From positions 5,245,702 through 5,309,701 of the forward strand of contig JAGTTD010000019.1 in the NCBI GenBank assembly GCA_018398585.1: DNA of 64,000 bases, written 5' to 3'. The notes under the pieces are model-generated. The model made no database searches. It was not told the DNA's origin and saw only the letters and a list, made by a program, of their open reading frames with translations. The position numbers and the translations under genes were made by a program. Position 1 is the stretch's first letter. The number at the start of each line of letters is the position of its first letter. The stretch is from Simmondsia chinensis (taxonomy: Eukaryota; Streptophyta; Magnoliopsida; Caryophyllales; Simmondsiaceae). This document shows, piece after piece, positions 1 through 10,639 of the stretch.

Positions 1-492
1 TAAATTTCAATTAATAATTTTATTTTTCCTCTTATAAAAAGGGGTCACGGTGTAGGCTGAAAAGGATGAGAAGAGAAAAACAGAAACTTGCTTTTCTATA
101 TTCACTTCCCTCTAACAAATCGTGAGTAATGGTAATCGAGGTTCGGGGATCTTTTATTGCTGTACAAATTGGGGTCCGACGGGTTGTTGAATCCTGGGAA
201 AGAAGTGCAGCTACTTGAAAAATCAGACTCGTGCAGGAGGGGCGTTTCCTTTCTAAGGAGAGCGCCTTTTGCGTGCCTCAACCCAACAAAGATACGTTTT
301 CTCTAAACTTTCTCTATTTAATTTATTTTACTTATGCCGTTGATGTTTGTACTGAATTGTCAGCTCATGTTTTGATAAAATTCATATAGTATGTTTTATC
401 CCATTATGATGTTGTATTATTTATGTTTGATAGATGTAATTTTGTTCATGTAAAATAGTTATTTAATGTATATTATGGAAAATATTTCCAAC
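1..492. other. No recognised gene or repeat
   Basis: AT-rich sequence with a slightly GC-richer patch at about 120-300. Frames are short and I recognise no protein or repeat. It could be untranslated or intergenic sequence of a gene to the left; nothing in the window decides this. Confidence 0.4.
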
Positions 493-573
493 AGGCTGCG
501 TACACTTACCTTCCCCAGACCCTGCTTTTACGGGAGCCCTTGGAGGCACTGGGTCTGTTGTTGTTGTCGTTGT
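493..573 (+). repeat. SINE 3' fragment, Au-like body with TTG tail
   Basis: Begins with the body motif ggctgcgtac, continues through gaccctgcttttacgggagc and cactgggtctg, and ends in repeated TTG/TCG triplets. The same body and tail occur in six other places in the window. This copy is 5'-truncated and lacks the 5S-derived head seen at 63666-63920 and 18938-19156. Non-coding; mobilisation by a LINE partner that recognises the shared tail is inferred from SINE biology. Confidence 0.85.
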
Positions 574-887
574 AGAAAGAAAGATACTTTGATGGACATA
601 TGGCAGTAGAGAAAGGATTGACAGTGACTTTTATAGATTGTTTTTCTTTGATGTAAGTAGAAAAATCGTTCACAAATTTTGATAATACAATGCACATTTT
701 ACTCGTCAATACTTGAGGACTTGGACGACGACCTGCACTACAATGTCGCTCACTCTTTATGCTTCTTTCTTTGAACCTACCCTTAGCCCAATGACTTGAT
801 ATATCTAAGCTTAATTTATAAATTTAGATCATATCTTATTCTAAATAAATTAATATCGTATAATTCAGTCCATTAATTTTATATATT
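574..887. other. AT-rich spacer
   Basis: No gene, RNA or named repeat recognised between the SINE fragment and the TRIM. Confidence 0.4.
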
Positions 888-1180
888 TGTCGAGAAACTA
901 TCTTTTTCAAAAGCTTAAGCTAATGAGTGAAGGTCTAGAGATAGTTTTATACTCTAACATATCCCCCTGCACAAATGTCAATTAGGCTTGAAGTATATAT
1001 AATGTACATGCCCACCTCGTACGTTGTGCTTAAATTGTTTTAATATTGAAAGTGTGGGTTGTTGAGATTCGAACTCGTGACCTCTTGATCAACAAAACTT
1101 TAGTACCATGTCAAAGAACCAACTATCCCAAATGCTTAGGCTAATGGGTGAAGGCTCGGGAGTAGTTTTATACTCTAACA
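888..1180 (-). mobile_element. TRIM retrotransposon, copy 1, complete
   Basis: Two 72-bp direct terminal repeats (888-959 and 1109-1180) that on the minus strand start TGTTAGAGTATAAAAC. The 5' LTR is followed by a Met-tRNA-type primer binding site, degraded here (TGGTACTAAAG). The internal region is only about 150 bp, has no coding capacity, and ends in a purine stretch next to the 3' LTR. Five copies are in this window. Flanks atatt and ataat are a near-matching 5-bp TSD. A TRIM depends on another element's enzymes; which copia or gypsy supplies them is unknown. Confidence 0.9.
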
Positions 1181-1239
1181 ATAATGATATATTTATTAGA
1201 ATTTTTATATGATATTTTATTATTGACTTAATATGGAGT

Positions 1240-2511
1240 CGGTTCCAAAAATAATGCTGAAAAATAAAAAAAATAAAAAAATAATGCTGGAAAAAAAATA
1301 ATTCCAAATCTACTATTGAACCGCGTTTACAAAACGCGGTTATGGTAAAACGCGTTAATAAAACGCGTTTCATATGAAATAAAACCGCGTCTCGTTTTAC
1401 CTTAATAAAAACCGCGTTCATATGACGCGGTTTTTTTAATGATAAACCGCGTCTTGATAACTCGGTTTTTTTGGTGATAAACCGCGTCTTTGTAACGCGG
1501 TTTATTGTAAAAAAAACCGCGTTATTAAGACGCGGCTTATCACTAAAAAAACCGCGTCATATGAATGCGGTTTAATATGGTAAACCGAATGAATCGAGCC
1601 GAGCTCATTATCGAGCCCAATCGAGTTTAAAATTAACGAGCCGAGCTTTATAAGTTATTATCGAGCCATTATTGTACTATTTTTGAACCAATACCAATTG
1701 TTATCGAGCTCATAACGAGCCCTTAATGAGCTCGTATCGAGCCCCTTAACGAGCTCTTGTCGAGCCCTTACTAAACTGTTCGTGAACATTAGCGAGCCGA
1801 GCACCCCCTGTTCGAACTCGACTTGTTAAGCTTATCAAGCCTGCTTGAACTCGGCTTGTTAAGCTATCGAGCTCTCCTAATGAGCACAAATGAGCCCTAA
1901 TCGATTTTGAAAACGAGTAGTTCATTGAACGCTCAGTTCGTTTACACCTCTACTCACCGCCGGTCATGTTGTCCGCCGCCGCCCTTCTTCTGCTTTATAC
2001 GCCGGAGATCTTTAAGTATCATTGTCGTAGCTATTTGATCACTACTGGATTAATTGCCTTTTATTGATAACTTTTTCTGATTTCTTACCACCTCCACTTA
2101 TAATGTTGGAGCTTCATTGAGAGGAACATGGGATCAATGTGACGATCATCACGAATTGCGGCATAATAGCGACTATAAGCAATGAAAACGGGGTTTATGT
2201 GTACTGCGGGTAAACCGCGTTTATTAAACGCGGTTTAGGGTTAAAACCGGGTTATGGGAACGCGGTTTATGATAAAACCGCGTTTATATAACGCAGTTAA
2301 TTCTGATATGAACCGCGTTTTGGGAATGCGTTTTACATTAACAAGAAACGTGTGTTATAGACGCGATTTTTTTTATTTAAAACGCGTTTTATTAACGCGG
2401 TTTACTATAACCTCATTTTGTAAACGCAGTTCAATAGTAGATTTGGAATTATTTTTTTTTCCAGCATTATTTTTTTTATTTTTTTATTTTTCAGCATTAT
2501 TTCCGGAACCG
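1240..2511. mobile_element. Foldback DNA element with CGCG palindrome arms
   Basis: The outer ends are inverted copies (cggttcc...aataatgctgaaaaataaaa on the left, its reverse complement on the right). Each arm (about 1240-1575 and 2205-2511) contains many short imperfect palindromes built on AACCGCGT and ACGCGGTT, with A/T-rich linkers. The middle is unrelated and holds a hAT-like insertion. There is no transposase, so it is non-autonomous. A Mutator-like or Foldback origin is inferred from the long structured arms. I could not find a convincing TSD. Confidence 0.75.
1575..1952. mobile_element. Non-autonomous hAT-like element, GAGC-rich
   Basis: Dense repeats of cgagc/gagccgagc. The right end reads gtttacacctcta, which on the other strand is TAGAGGTGTAAAC, resembling the TAG.GGTG ends of the two better-supported hAT-type elements in this window (28299 and 57873). 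The left end tatggtaaaccgaa is a weak inverted match. No ORF and no clear 8-bp TSD, so the ends are tentative. It sits between the two arms of the foldback element. Confidence 0.45.
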
Positions 2512-2589
2512 GCTTATGCATATTTAGAGTTACGGATATTTATGATAATATCTTAATTGTATATGAGATTATGACCTCCTTTGAAAGGA

Positions 2590-3072
2590 AACAAGGGAAA
2601 ACTGGTTGGGTGGCGTTAAAGGTCGACATAGAGAAAGCATAGATTTGAATGAACTTTATTTTGTCAGTTATTAAAAAAAAAGGTTTTTGTTTAGAAATTG
2701 ATCGATTGGGTAATGACGTGTGTGTCCTCTGGCAGTTACTCCATCCTCTTTGAGAACTCATCATGGGGTTGGTCTAAACCGAGTAGGTGGCTTTGTCAAG
2801 GAGGTCCCCTCTCTCCCTATTTGTTTGTTATGTATATTGATGTTAGTTTCGATCTTCTAGGTCCTAATTGGTCAGAGGGATTCAGTTATTAGTAACAAAG
2901 TCCCTAAAGAGGTCCCTTGAACCCCATGCTGTTACTTGCAGATGATTGTCTCCTTTTTCATGAAACTAGAACGAAGGTGACTGATACATTTCGTGGCCTA
3001 GTGAACAAATATTGCAAGGACTCTCTTTATATTGTCAATTTTGAGAAATTTACCTTAGTTTTCATTTGTAAT
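2590..3072 (+). pseudogene. L1-type LINE reverse transcriptase fragment
   Basis: Discontinuous frames carry, in order, the RT motifs of plant LINE ORF2: GWVALKVDIEKA (finger/A region), then PSRWLCQGGPLSPYLF (motif B), then LADDCLLFHE (catalytic region with the Asp pair preserved as ADD). The segment is cut at both ends and broken by stops and frameshifts, so it is a dead 5'- and 3'-truncated copy. It starts just beyond the foldback element. Confidence 0.8.
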
Positions 3073-3106
3073 TGTTAAACTTTCATTGGATCTTTCAGCC
3101 TGACCC

Positions 3107-3300
3107 ATGGAGTCGACACAAATGAGATTCACATATGAGCGGAGTTCCATTATAAAATCAATTAACATCAGGTAAAGTAATCCATTAGGTTTATATATTA
3201 ATCTTCTTTCTCTTATAATTTTAATACAAAATTTTACTAGATTTGCATATAAAATTATTAATAATAATATATTCGGTGTACGGATATTGAGTCTTGCTTT
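3107..3300. repeat. Dispersed repeat R1, copy 1
   Basis: Shares gttccattataaaa and a following ttaggttatatattggt-like stretch with copies at about 32330-32480 and 35370-35500. Related phrases (a gag-less LTR or MITE with a TTATAAAACCAATT-like core) are common in plant genomes. Ends are not resolved and there is no coding potential. Confidence 0.5.
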
Positions 3301-3842
3301 TGAGCAACGAGGTCCCAAGTAAGAACAAAGTGTAGACATATGGACAAGACATGGATGACTGAGGTTGCTCGGTTGACGGGGTTTAATGAAGCCAAAGCCA
3401 CAGTGGATAATCAACATTTGATTTTCAAAAATCACCACCATATATTATATTATATTTTATTACATTTTTAAACTAGCAATATACTTTTTTTTTTTTTTTT
3501 GTAAAAGTTAATATTCTTTTTTAAATTATATGCAGCATGTTTATACTGAAGAATAATAAATTGATCATAGAAATATTATTACTTTAAAATATTTAGATTT
3601 GATCATTTATTATTCAAATGCCCTGATATTTCACATAAAAAAAATATATTTTATTAGATGATATTAAATATTTTCCCTATTAGATCTTGTTGGGATATTA
3701 TTTATTTTAAAATTAGATATTGATTTGATTATGTTGAGATTTAGGTAAGATATGATTTGATTATATTTGGGTAAGATATGGTTACCTCAATGGGTTTGAT
3801 TTAATTGATATTGTAAATCATATTAGATTTGGGTAAGATATT
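3301..3842. other. AT-rich spacer with gggtaagatat repeats
   Basis: Contains a run of T at about 3487-3500 and a loose direct repeat of gatttgggtaagatat with variants between 3740 and 3842. No gene recognised. The repeat ends where the next SINE begins. Confidence 0.4.
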
Positions 3843-3953
3843 GGAAGCAGCCTCCCTTCTGGGCAGTCCCTAGAAGGGAAAGGGTGCGTTCATCTACCTT
3901 CCAAACCCTCCTTATGCGGGAGCCCTTGAGGCACTGGGTTGTTGTTGTTGTTG
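3843..3953 (+). repeat. SINE body and TTG tail, head missing
   Basis: Begins ggaagcagcctcccttct, matching the ggaaacagcctctcttca start of the body in other copies, and ends cactgggttg followed by five TTG units. The 5S-derived head is absent, so the copy is truncated at or near the head/body border. Confidence 0.85.
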
Positions 3954-4433
3954 TAACTCAAATAAAAAAGGGGCTTTAGGTTGATGGTTGAGGGAAGGGG
4001 AAAAAAAAAAAAAAAAAAAAGGAAGGGAAAGATGTGAGGGTTTAACCGCATTGAAAAAAGGTGCTCAGCGGTCTCGCGAGGGGTTAAGGGAAAGTGAGAA
4101 ATTTGTATTAACAGGTGTTTAGATTGAGGAGTTGATGAAAGTTTATAACTTTCTCTTTTCAGAGTTATGTTGAGAAGGATTGGTAGCTCACCGTACAACA
4201 ATTAGATTGAGAAGGGTCGGTGACTTGCCGAGCAATAGTTACTTTGTGAGAAGGTTGATGACTTACCGTGCAATAGTCACATTTAGGTTAATGATTATTG
4301 TAATTTAGGCTATCGGGTTATAATTTGATATAGTAATTCTTGAATTTCATAATGGATGAGGCACCCATTTGGGTCCCGTGGTTTTTCCTCTAGTTGAGAG
4401 AGAGTTTCCGCGTAAATATTTGTGCCGAGGTTG
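3954..4433 (+). repeat. LTR remnant with 37-bp internal repeats
   Basis: About three imperfect 37-bp units (core like ttggtagctcaccgtacaac) lie at 4170-4285. They are followed by gtcccgtggtttttcctc and gtttccgcgtaaatatttgtg, a 3' LTR sequence shared with the remnant at 55150-55560. A purine run near 3990-4020 precedes them. No TSD or primer site found. Probably an old copia-type LTR. Confidence 0.5.
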
Positions 4434-4987
4434 TGTAGTCACTTTGCTTAAGACTTATTTCGCCGTAGGAAATAGTCTCAGGGATACAACGACAACCAAT
4501 ACAATGAAGTGAAAGTGTGTAAAGGAAGAGATAAAAGAGATGAATGAGAATAAAGTTTTCAAAGGACTTTAAACACTTTGATTTACTATATCTTTTTCAA
4601 AGTTCTTTCTTTTTTCTCAATTAACTCATATGTATTTCATTTGATTAAATGGGGGAATATATATGTTAATAGTGAAAAGAGACGTCCCCTAAAAACACCC
4701 CCAAAAGAGGCGTGAAAACCCAGAAATAACCGCGCACCAGAACTGTCAAAATTCGCCCTGTGTGTCGACACATACCTCTGTTCCATGTGCTTCTGTATGA
4801 TTGTGAGTCAACACACGGGCTTTGTGTGTTGACACACAACTCTGCATTTTCGTTCTGTAAGAATGGATGTCGAAACACGAGCCCTGTGTGTCAACACATA
4901 TCTCATACAAGTAAAAACACTTAATACAACATCGGGACAAATCTCAAACACTTTGCTAATAATACTCATTTTGAAAATACACCAACA
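4434..4987 (-). mobile_element. Copia-type LTR (3' LTR of decayed element)
   Basis: Direct counterpart of 8967-9520. On the minus strand it begins TGTTGGTGTATTTTC and a polypurine tract GGTGGAAGAA lies just upstream (4988-5003 on plus), marking it as the 3' LTR of a minus-strand element. It contains five degraded copies of a 12-bp palindrome TGTGTCGACACA between 4760 and 4905. No matching TSD with the right-hand LTR, consistent with rearrangement. Confidence 0.7.
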
Positions 4988-5599
4988 TTCTTCCACCATT
5001 TTTAAAATACAATCATTCTCACACACAACATCTCTAAGTTAAAGGAGGCCTTATTGTGCATCAATGAGGGTGTCTCTCGATTGAACCCCCAGCTAGTGAA
5101 GACACTGTTACAGTTAATCGGATTGAAAATGGTAGACTAAGCTTTGAACCATACAACCTATTTTACTAACCGACTATGTCATCATGCATAAGGCGTACCC
5201 CCCGTACACACCCTAGAACTTCCAGATCGACACATATGAAGCCTTGTATCCTGTATCCTTCGTGAGTGTTTTTCAGAGCCAAACCCTATATCAAAAATCA
5301 CTCTTTGAAGCAGCCAAACTCACACTCACTAAGGTGGACCTCACTGATCATGTCCCTGCAACTCGACATTCAGTAATAATATAAACATGGGTCCATTAAG
5401 AGCATACGCTCATCCTCTTAGATTCTTTTACGCAAGTAACCAAGCACTTTTCACACGGGATGGAAAAATCTCTTTTAGTGCTCGCAGTCACACGGATGAC
5501 AAGTCTCACTCATTTAACTCAAGACCTAGCGTCATACTAGGCGTCGAGTTGAGGGCCTATCATGAGTGACTAAAAATGACAGGTTTCACATCATCCTTT

Positions 5600-5950
5600 C
5601 ATTTATTTATTATCAAGTTGCTAGAAACGCTTTTAAGTAAGAGATCTGCTAGATTATGACCTACGTTTTCAAAGTCCATAGTGACCACTCAATCTTTCAT
5701 AAGTTGTGTCATTTAACAATATTTGACACTAATGTGTCCGAACTTTCAGTGGCTCATGTCACTTTTATACATTTGAAAGCATATCTCACTATCGCAATGG
5801 ATGGAAATAGTTAATATTGGCTTAGGCCACAAAGGAATCTTAAACACAAGATCTTTTAATCATTCTGTTTCTTTATAAGCAGAAACCAAAGCAATAAACT
5901 CTATTATCTCAGTGAAATTTATAACACGTGTTAGTTTCTTGAAACTCAAG
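5600..5950 (-). pseudogene. Copia RNase H remnant
   Basis: Broken minus-strand frames give ALVSAYKETEWLKDL, IPLWPKPILTISIHCDSE and ILADLLLK in RNase H order. These match the copia RNase H domain, including the HCDS region and the NLADPLTK-like end. Many stops and frameshifts. It lies inside the decayed element bounded by the 4434-4987 LTR. About 600 bp of non-coding 3' sequence separates it from the LTR. Confidence 0.65.
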
Positions 5951-8744
5951 GAACAACACCCCCACCACTTATAACATTTACTAGCTTTAGAAGCGCAATC
6001 CTCCTTATCGAATATACAACTGGCATCCAAGTATTCTTATATATAGAAGAGTACTCATTAATATTAATACCATAACTCATAGTCATTCCAGTACCTTATA
6101 TACTACATGCCAGTTACCTTTACTTATATAGCTAGTTATACGCACTTAGCTATCCAGTAACAAAGGCTACATCTAACCTTTTCAAAGTCCAATTATACCA
6201 TTGGAACACTTTCATTTGGGTTCTAAATTTTCACACCAAATTTCAACATGTAATCAACATACATACATACAACGAATCCTCTGATTTGTTAAACTTGCCA
6301 TATGCACTTTTCAGATTCATTAAGTACCTCTTTTAAAAGGCAACATCACTAGACTATATATTCTTGTTATAGTATCACAATCTCTAACATAACAATATTG
6401 AACCTTGACATTCATATTATTTCTACTTCATCCCTCTAGAGATATTCAAGTCCTGTTGTTAAGACTTCTCTTTTTACACTCTTTTACTCTTTCAAAATTC
6501 TAGAGTCTTTCTAGAGATATTCCCTCAAACATGATTTTCAGCATAATTCACTTTACTTCACATAATCACAATGTATCACTCAATATGTACGAAAGACTCA
6601 AAGTCTTTTTAAGGTACTCATTTATTTTTACATATCAATTTACCCATAGCTAAATCATATGAAATATCATGCCATTTATAAGCATCTAACTTTATGGGTA
6701 ACACATGAATACAATACTCATATACACTTAAGTTTTGTCACTTTGATGACTAACAACATGTGAATGTAGGGTCACATATTTATCTCATTTTCTATGCAAA
6801 AACTGCTTATAGCTTAGATTCAACTTCAGCATCTTCACATTTATTGTATCAATGCACTTCATTTAACCAACTACTCAATCATCATACACATATGTCCTTA
6901 AAATGCAAGTAAACTTTACTTCAACCGCATTAATCATGATGAGTGATAAAAAGAATTTTTACACGCATGCCGGTTTCTATTGGAACATTGCATCCAATAA
7001 CATTGGAAAACCCACCGAAGATATGTGGTCAGTTATGAAATTATAAATCAGCATTTCCAAGTGCTTTAATACAATTTCTTTCATCATCCTTAATCATGAA
7101 TTTCAATTTGAATATCTTTATATCAGTCACACTAGGAATCAATATATGTAATATTATCATATACTTCATGATCCACTAATACATTCACATTCACATCACT
7201 TTCATTTAATCAAGTAAACAAACGGCATTCATTTTCATAAATAGCCAAGCCGTAAAGTTTATAACCACATTAAGGTTCATAGACATATTGACCTCATAAC
7301 CACATCAACTGGTTATAATCCATCGGCTTCAATTTAATGAAATCATACATCCATAATTTTATTAACATGCGTATGAGCATTAATCGTACGACCATATTAA
7401 TGTCCATGCTCGTACTTTCATATCTATGGATATGCATGTATTAGTTATATTAACTAACATGCATCATCATTATAACTTCATTAATATATATGCATGATTA
7501 TACTTAAACTTCTTTCATGATTTTCCGACTCCACTATTGTTCACTCCATTATGCCATAACATCAATTCCATCAATGAACATTACGTACAAGAGTTTGACT
7601 CAATTACCATCAAAACAAGAATGTGTCAAAATACCCACGTTTATATTCTATTACGGGCTTATGTCCACATAGTTATTAACATACGTACATTAAACCTCAA
7701 TCTAATTGTTGTTCAGATTACAAATTCATACAACAATGAATTTACTACACACAATGCACAATTTTCCATTTGTAACAAACTATGAATACCTTTTCATATT
7801 TCAAGAAGAACCCGTTGTTCTTTTCAATTCATAAAATACATGGATCATAGTCAACATACTTCATTCACTTATTTATCATTATTAGTTTTGGTATAGTCTC
7901 GGCTTCTGGTTTCAACAACCACACTAAACAAGGATTTTCCTTTTAGTATCGCCTTAACGTCTGATTTCAACAACCATCCAAAACATCCATTTTATACATA
8001 GAGATGTATCATGAAAAATACAACGTATCACACAATGAAAGATTTTACCACAGAAAATTACATTCTATTATATATGCATCATTTTGCAAAATTTAGTGTT
8101 ATTCCACGGTTTTTAGTATTACCGCCATAACGCTTGCGGGCATCATGATCCCAAAATCACGAAATCATCATATATTATTGGTTGTTCCTTTACACATGAG
8201 AGGAATTTGGTTGAGTGGATGAAATTCTCTTTATCCCCAAAAGTCGGGCACGCGGGTTCAATTCTCTCTAACCGCAAGTCCCCCCTTTTATCTTTTTTCT
8301 TTTTCTTAAAATTTTTCCTTTCTTGGTGATTTCTCTTTCGTTTTCGATTTTTTTTAATATCCGATTTTTCTTTTGTTAAATTAACATGATACAAAATTAT
8401 TCAATTAAATTTCATGTATCATTTGATGAAACTTCATGATTCACAACCTTCATGAATTCAAAGGCACTTGATCATAAATCATGATCAAGCAATCAATGCC
8501 TATTTAATTTTAATTTTGATACCACAAGTATACTTATTAATGAATGCACTTCAATTCACATGAATCTCATGATTTCATCCCAAATCGTCAAACAATGCCT
8601 AAATGGAAAAATTAGGAGTTTTATCTTTGGAATTTCAACTCTACAAGTAAATATACTTTCATGCATAAACAACAATGCATCAACCACTCCTTCTTAGGCA
8701 TTATAGAATTTTATAATTCTATCCGGAATCAAATATTTATTTAT
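5951..8744. other. Decayed copia interior, strongly G-poor on plus strand
   Basis: A weak minus-strand RT trace (KFNKSEDSLY near 6290) supports a copia origin for the left part. The rest has no frame I recognise. On the plus strand C is clearly commoner than G over more than 2 kb, with many cat/tca-rich words. A tRNA-like segment lies at 8200-8285. Confidence 0.4.
8200..8285 (+). repeat. tRNA-like Pol III promoter, possible SINE head
   Basis: tggttgagtgg fits an A box and cgggttcaattct fits a B box, about 50 bases apart, followed by C- and T-rich sequence. A tRNA-derived SINE head or a decayed tRNA gene are both possible. I did not fold a full cloverleaf, so this is tentative. Confidence 0.35.
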
Positions 8745-8930
8745 TATCAAGTCTCTAGCAAGGCTTTTAAACAAGAGATCTGCTAGATTCTGACCTACGT
8801 CTTCAAAGTCCACAGCAATCACTCAATCTTTCATGAGTTATTTCACTTAACAATATTTGACACTAATCTATCCGGACTTTCAATGATTCATGTCATGTTT
8901 ATACATTTGAAAGCATATCTCACTATCATG
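8745..8930 (-). pseudogene. Second copy of copia RNase H end
   Basis: Closely repeats 5625-5800 in the same orientation (ctagcaaggcttttaaacaa and gagatctgctagatt are shared landmarks). In a normal minus-strand copia element the RNase H end should lie near the left LTR, not 40 bp from the right LTR. So this copy shows rearrangement or a second truncated element. Confidence 0.6.
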
Positions 8931-8966
8931 CAAGAACGGGTATCCTAGAGATCTCAGGTGTTGAGG

Positions 8967-9520
8967 TAGTGTAGTCACTTTCCTTAAGACTTATTTTGGC
9001 ATAGGAAATGGTCTCGGGGATACAACGACAACCAATACGATGAAGTGAAAGTGTGTAAAGGGAGAGATAGAAGAGATGAATGAGAATGAAGTTTCAAAGA
9101 ACTTTCAACACTTTGATTCACAAGATCTTTTTCAAAGTTCTTTCTTTTTCCTCAATTAATTCATATATACTTAATCTAATTAGATGGGGGAATGTATATG
9201 TTAATAGTGAAAATAAATGTCCCCTAAAAACAGCCCTAAAGAGGCGTGAAAACCCAGAAATAACTGCGCACTAGAACTGCCAAAATTCGCCCTGTGTGTC
9301 GATACACACCTCTGTTCCGTGTGTCTGTAAGATTGTGTGTCGATACACAGGCTCTGTGTGTTGACACACAACTCTGTATTTTGGTTCTGTAAGATTGTGT
9401 ATCGACACACAAGCCCTGTGTGTCGACACACATCTCATAAAAGTCATAAACACTTAATATAACATTGGGACAAATCTCAAACACTTCATTAACAATACTC
9501 ATTTTGAAAATACACCAACA
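8967..9520 (-). mobile_element. Copia-type LTR (right-hand copy)
   Basis: Matches 4434-4987 along its length, ending tacaccaaca. Five copies of the palindrome TGTGTCGAYACA lie at about 9292-9440, better preserved than in the left copy. No primer binding site follows on its left, where the duplicated RNase H end sits instead. Confidence 0.7.
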
Positions 9521-9534
9521 ATTTTACGCTTTCG

Positions 9535-9809
9535 TTTGCATTTGATTGTGATTTTCCAAAACATATAACTGGATCTATTATCTTACATGATAGTTTATTG
9601 TAGTTGTATTAGTGTAAGTTTCTATCTTTTCTATCTACATTCAATATTTGATGGTCATTCAGTAATATAGTTTCTAATATTTCGCATGGTATTTGAGCAG
9701 CTTTACTTTTTCTTCTTTTCTCTCTTCGCTTCTCTTCAGTTTCTAAAATTACTTTGTTTTTAATCTTCTAACTAATAGCAGCAACAAACCGTAACCCTAA
9801 TGCTAGTAC
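9535..9809 (+). mobile_element. Remnant LTR end and PBS of an older copia element
   Basis: An LTR-like end (atatttcgca) is followed at 9687-9700 by tggtatttgagcag, a decayed Met-tRNA primer binding site. A short frame near 9772 reads ATNRNPNAS, typical of a copia gag start. Copia-1 inserted into this frame: the same reading continues after its right TSD at 14973. Only the 5' end survives. Confidence 0.55.
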
Positions 9810-9923
9810 TGTGAATAATTATATTTGAATGAATATAAGAGTACATGGGAGGCCTCAATATATAGGCAAACAATAAGAACCAAAAGACTGAAAATACCCC
9901 TAGGGTTAGAGTATAGTCTAATA
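9810..9923 (-). repeat. Copia-1 3' LTR, internally deleted
   Basis: Same ends as the 5' LTR (tgtgaataattat... and ...tatagtctaata), but lacks about 50 bp present at 14913-14960. The final CA is altered (aata instead of aaca on the plus-strand right edge). A purine tract GAGAGGGCC precedes it on the minus strand. Confidence 0.88.
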
Positions 9924-9930
9924 GGCCCTC

Positions 9931-10635
9931 TCAATCTGAGCGGGGTGATAGCACATGAAGATTGGCCTTGTGTTGAAAGAAGCGATCAGTTGCAAGACCC
10001 TTTGTGAGAATATCAGCCACCTGCTTTGTGGTTGGAGTGTAGTGAACTTGAAGGTCACCCTTGAGGACTTTCTCCTGAACATAGTGAAAGTCAACATCCA
10101 CGTGCTTCTTACGATCGTTGGACACCTGGTTAGCAGCAAGGTAAGAGGCGGAAATTTTATCATAGTAGACGATGATAGGTCCTGGGTGCCGGATAGCCAG
10201 GTCACGCATGATGTACCGAAGCTAGTCACTTTCAGCAACAGCCTGAGCCACAGCCCGATACTCAGATTCGGTCGTACTTTTGGAAACGGTTATCTGCTTT
10301 TTGGCTTTCCATGAAATGAGGTTTGGTCCAAGGTAGACGGTATAACCAGTTGTAGAGCAACGAGTGTCAGAGCAACCACCCCAGTCAGCATCGGCGAAGG
10401 CGGTGATAGTGAAAGTGCAAGCAGGTTGTAGGAGGAGACCATGATCAGGAGTGGATTTGAGATACCGAAGAATACGCTTCACAGCCTGCCAGTGGGGATT
10501 GCGGGGAGCATGCATAAGCTGGGAGACCAGGTTCATAGCATAGTATATATCAGGACGGGTCATAGTGAGGTACTGCAAGGCACCCACTGCATTCCTATAC
10601 TTAGTAGGGTCCGCAAGCAGGTCCTCGTCACTCAA
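9931..10635 (-). pseudogene. Copia-1 RNase H and RT end
   Basis: The first frame (137 aa from 10635) reads DPTKYRNAVGALQYLTMTRPDI, KRILRYLKSTPDHGLLL, FADADWGGCSDTRCSTTGY and TESEYRAVAQAVAESD, the copia RNase H block with its DADWGG motif. A second frame (to 9931) continues with MRDLAIRHPGPIIVYYDKISA and ILTKGLA. A stop near 10221 separates them, so the domain is interrupted. It normally degrades the RNA strand during reverse transcription in the virus-like particle. Confidence 0.88.
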
Positions 10636-10639
10636 AGAG

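Noticed and set aside
1330..2420. CRISPR-like or tRNA-array interpretation of the regular short palindromes
   Set aside because: Spacing and units vary, the two blocks are mirror images, and the context is a plant foldback element.
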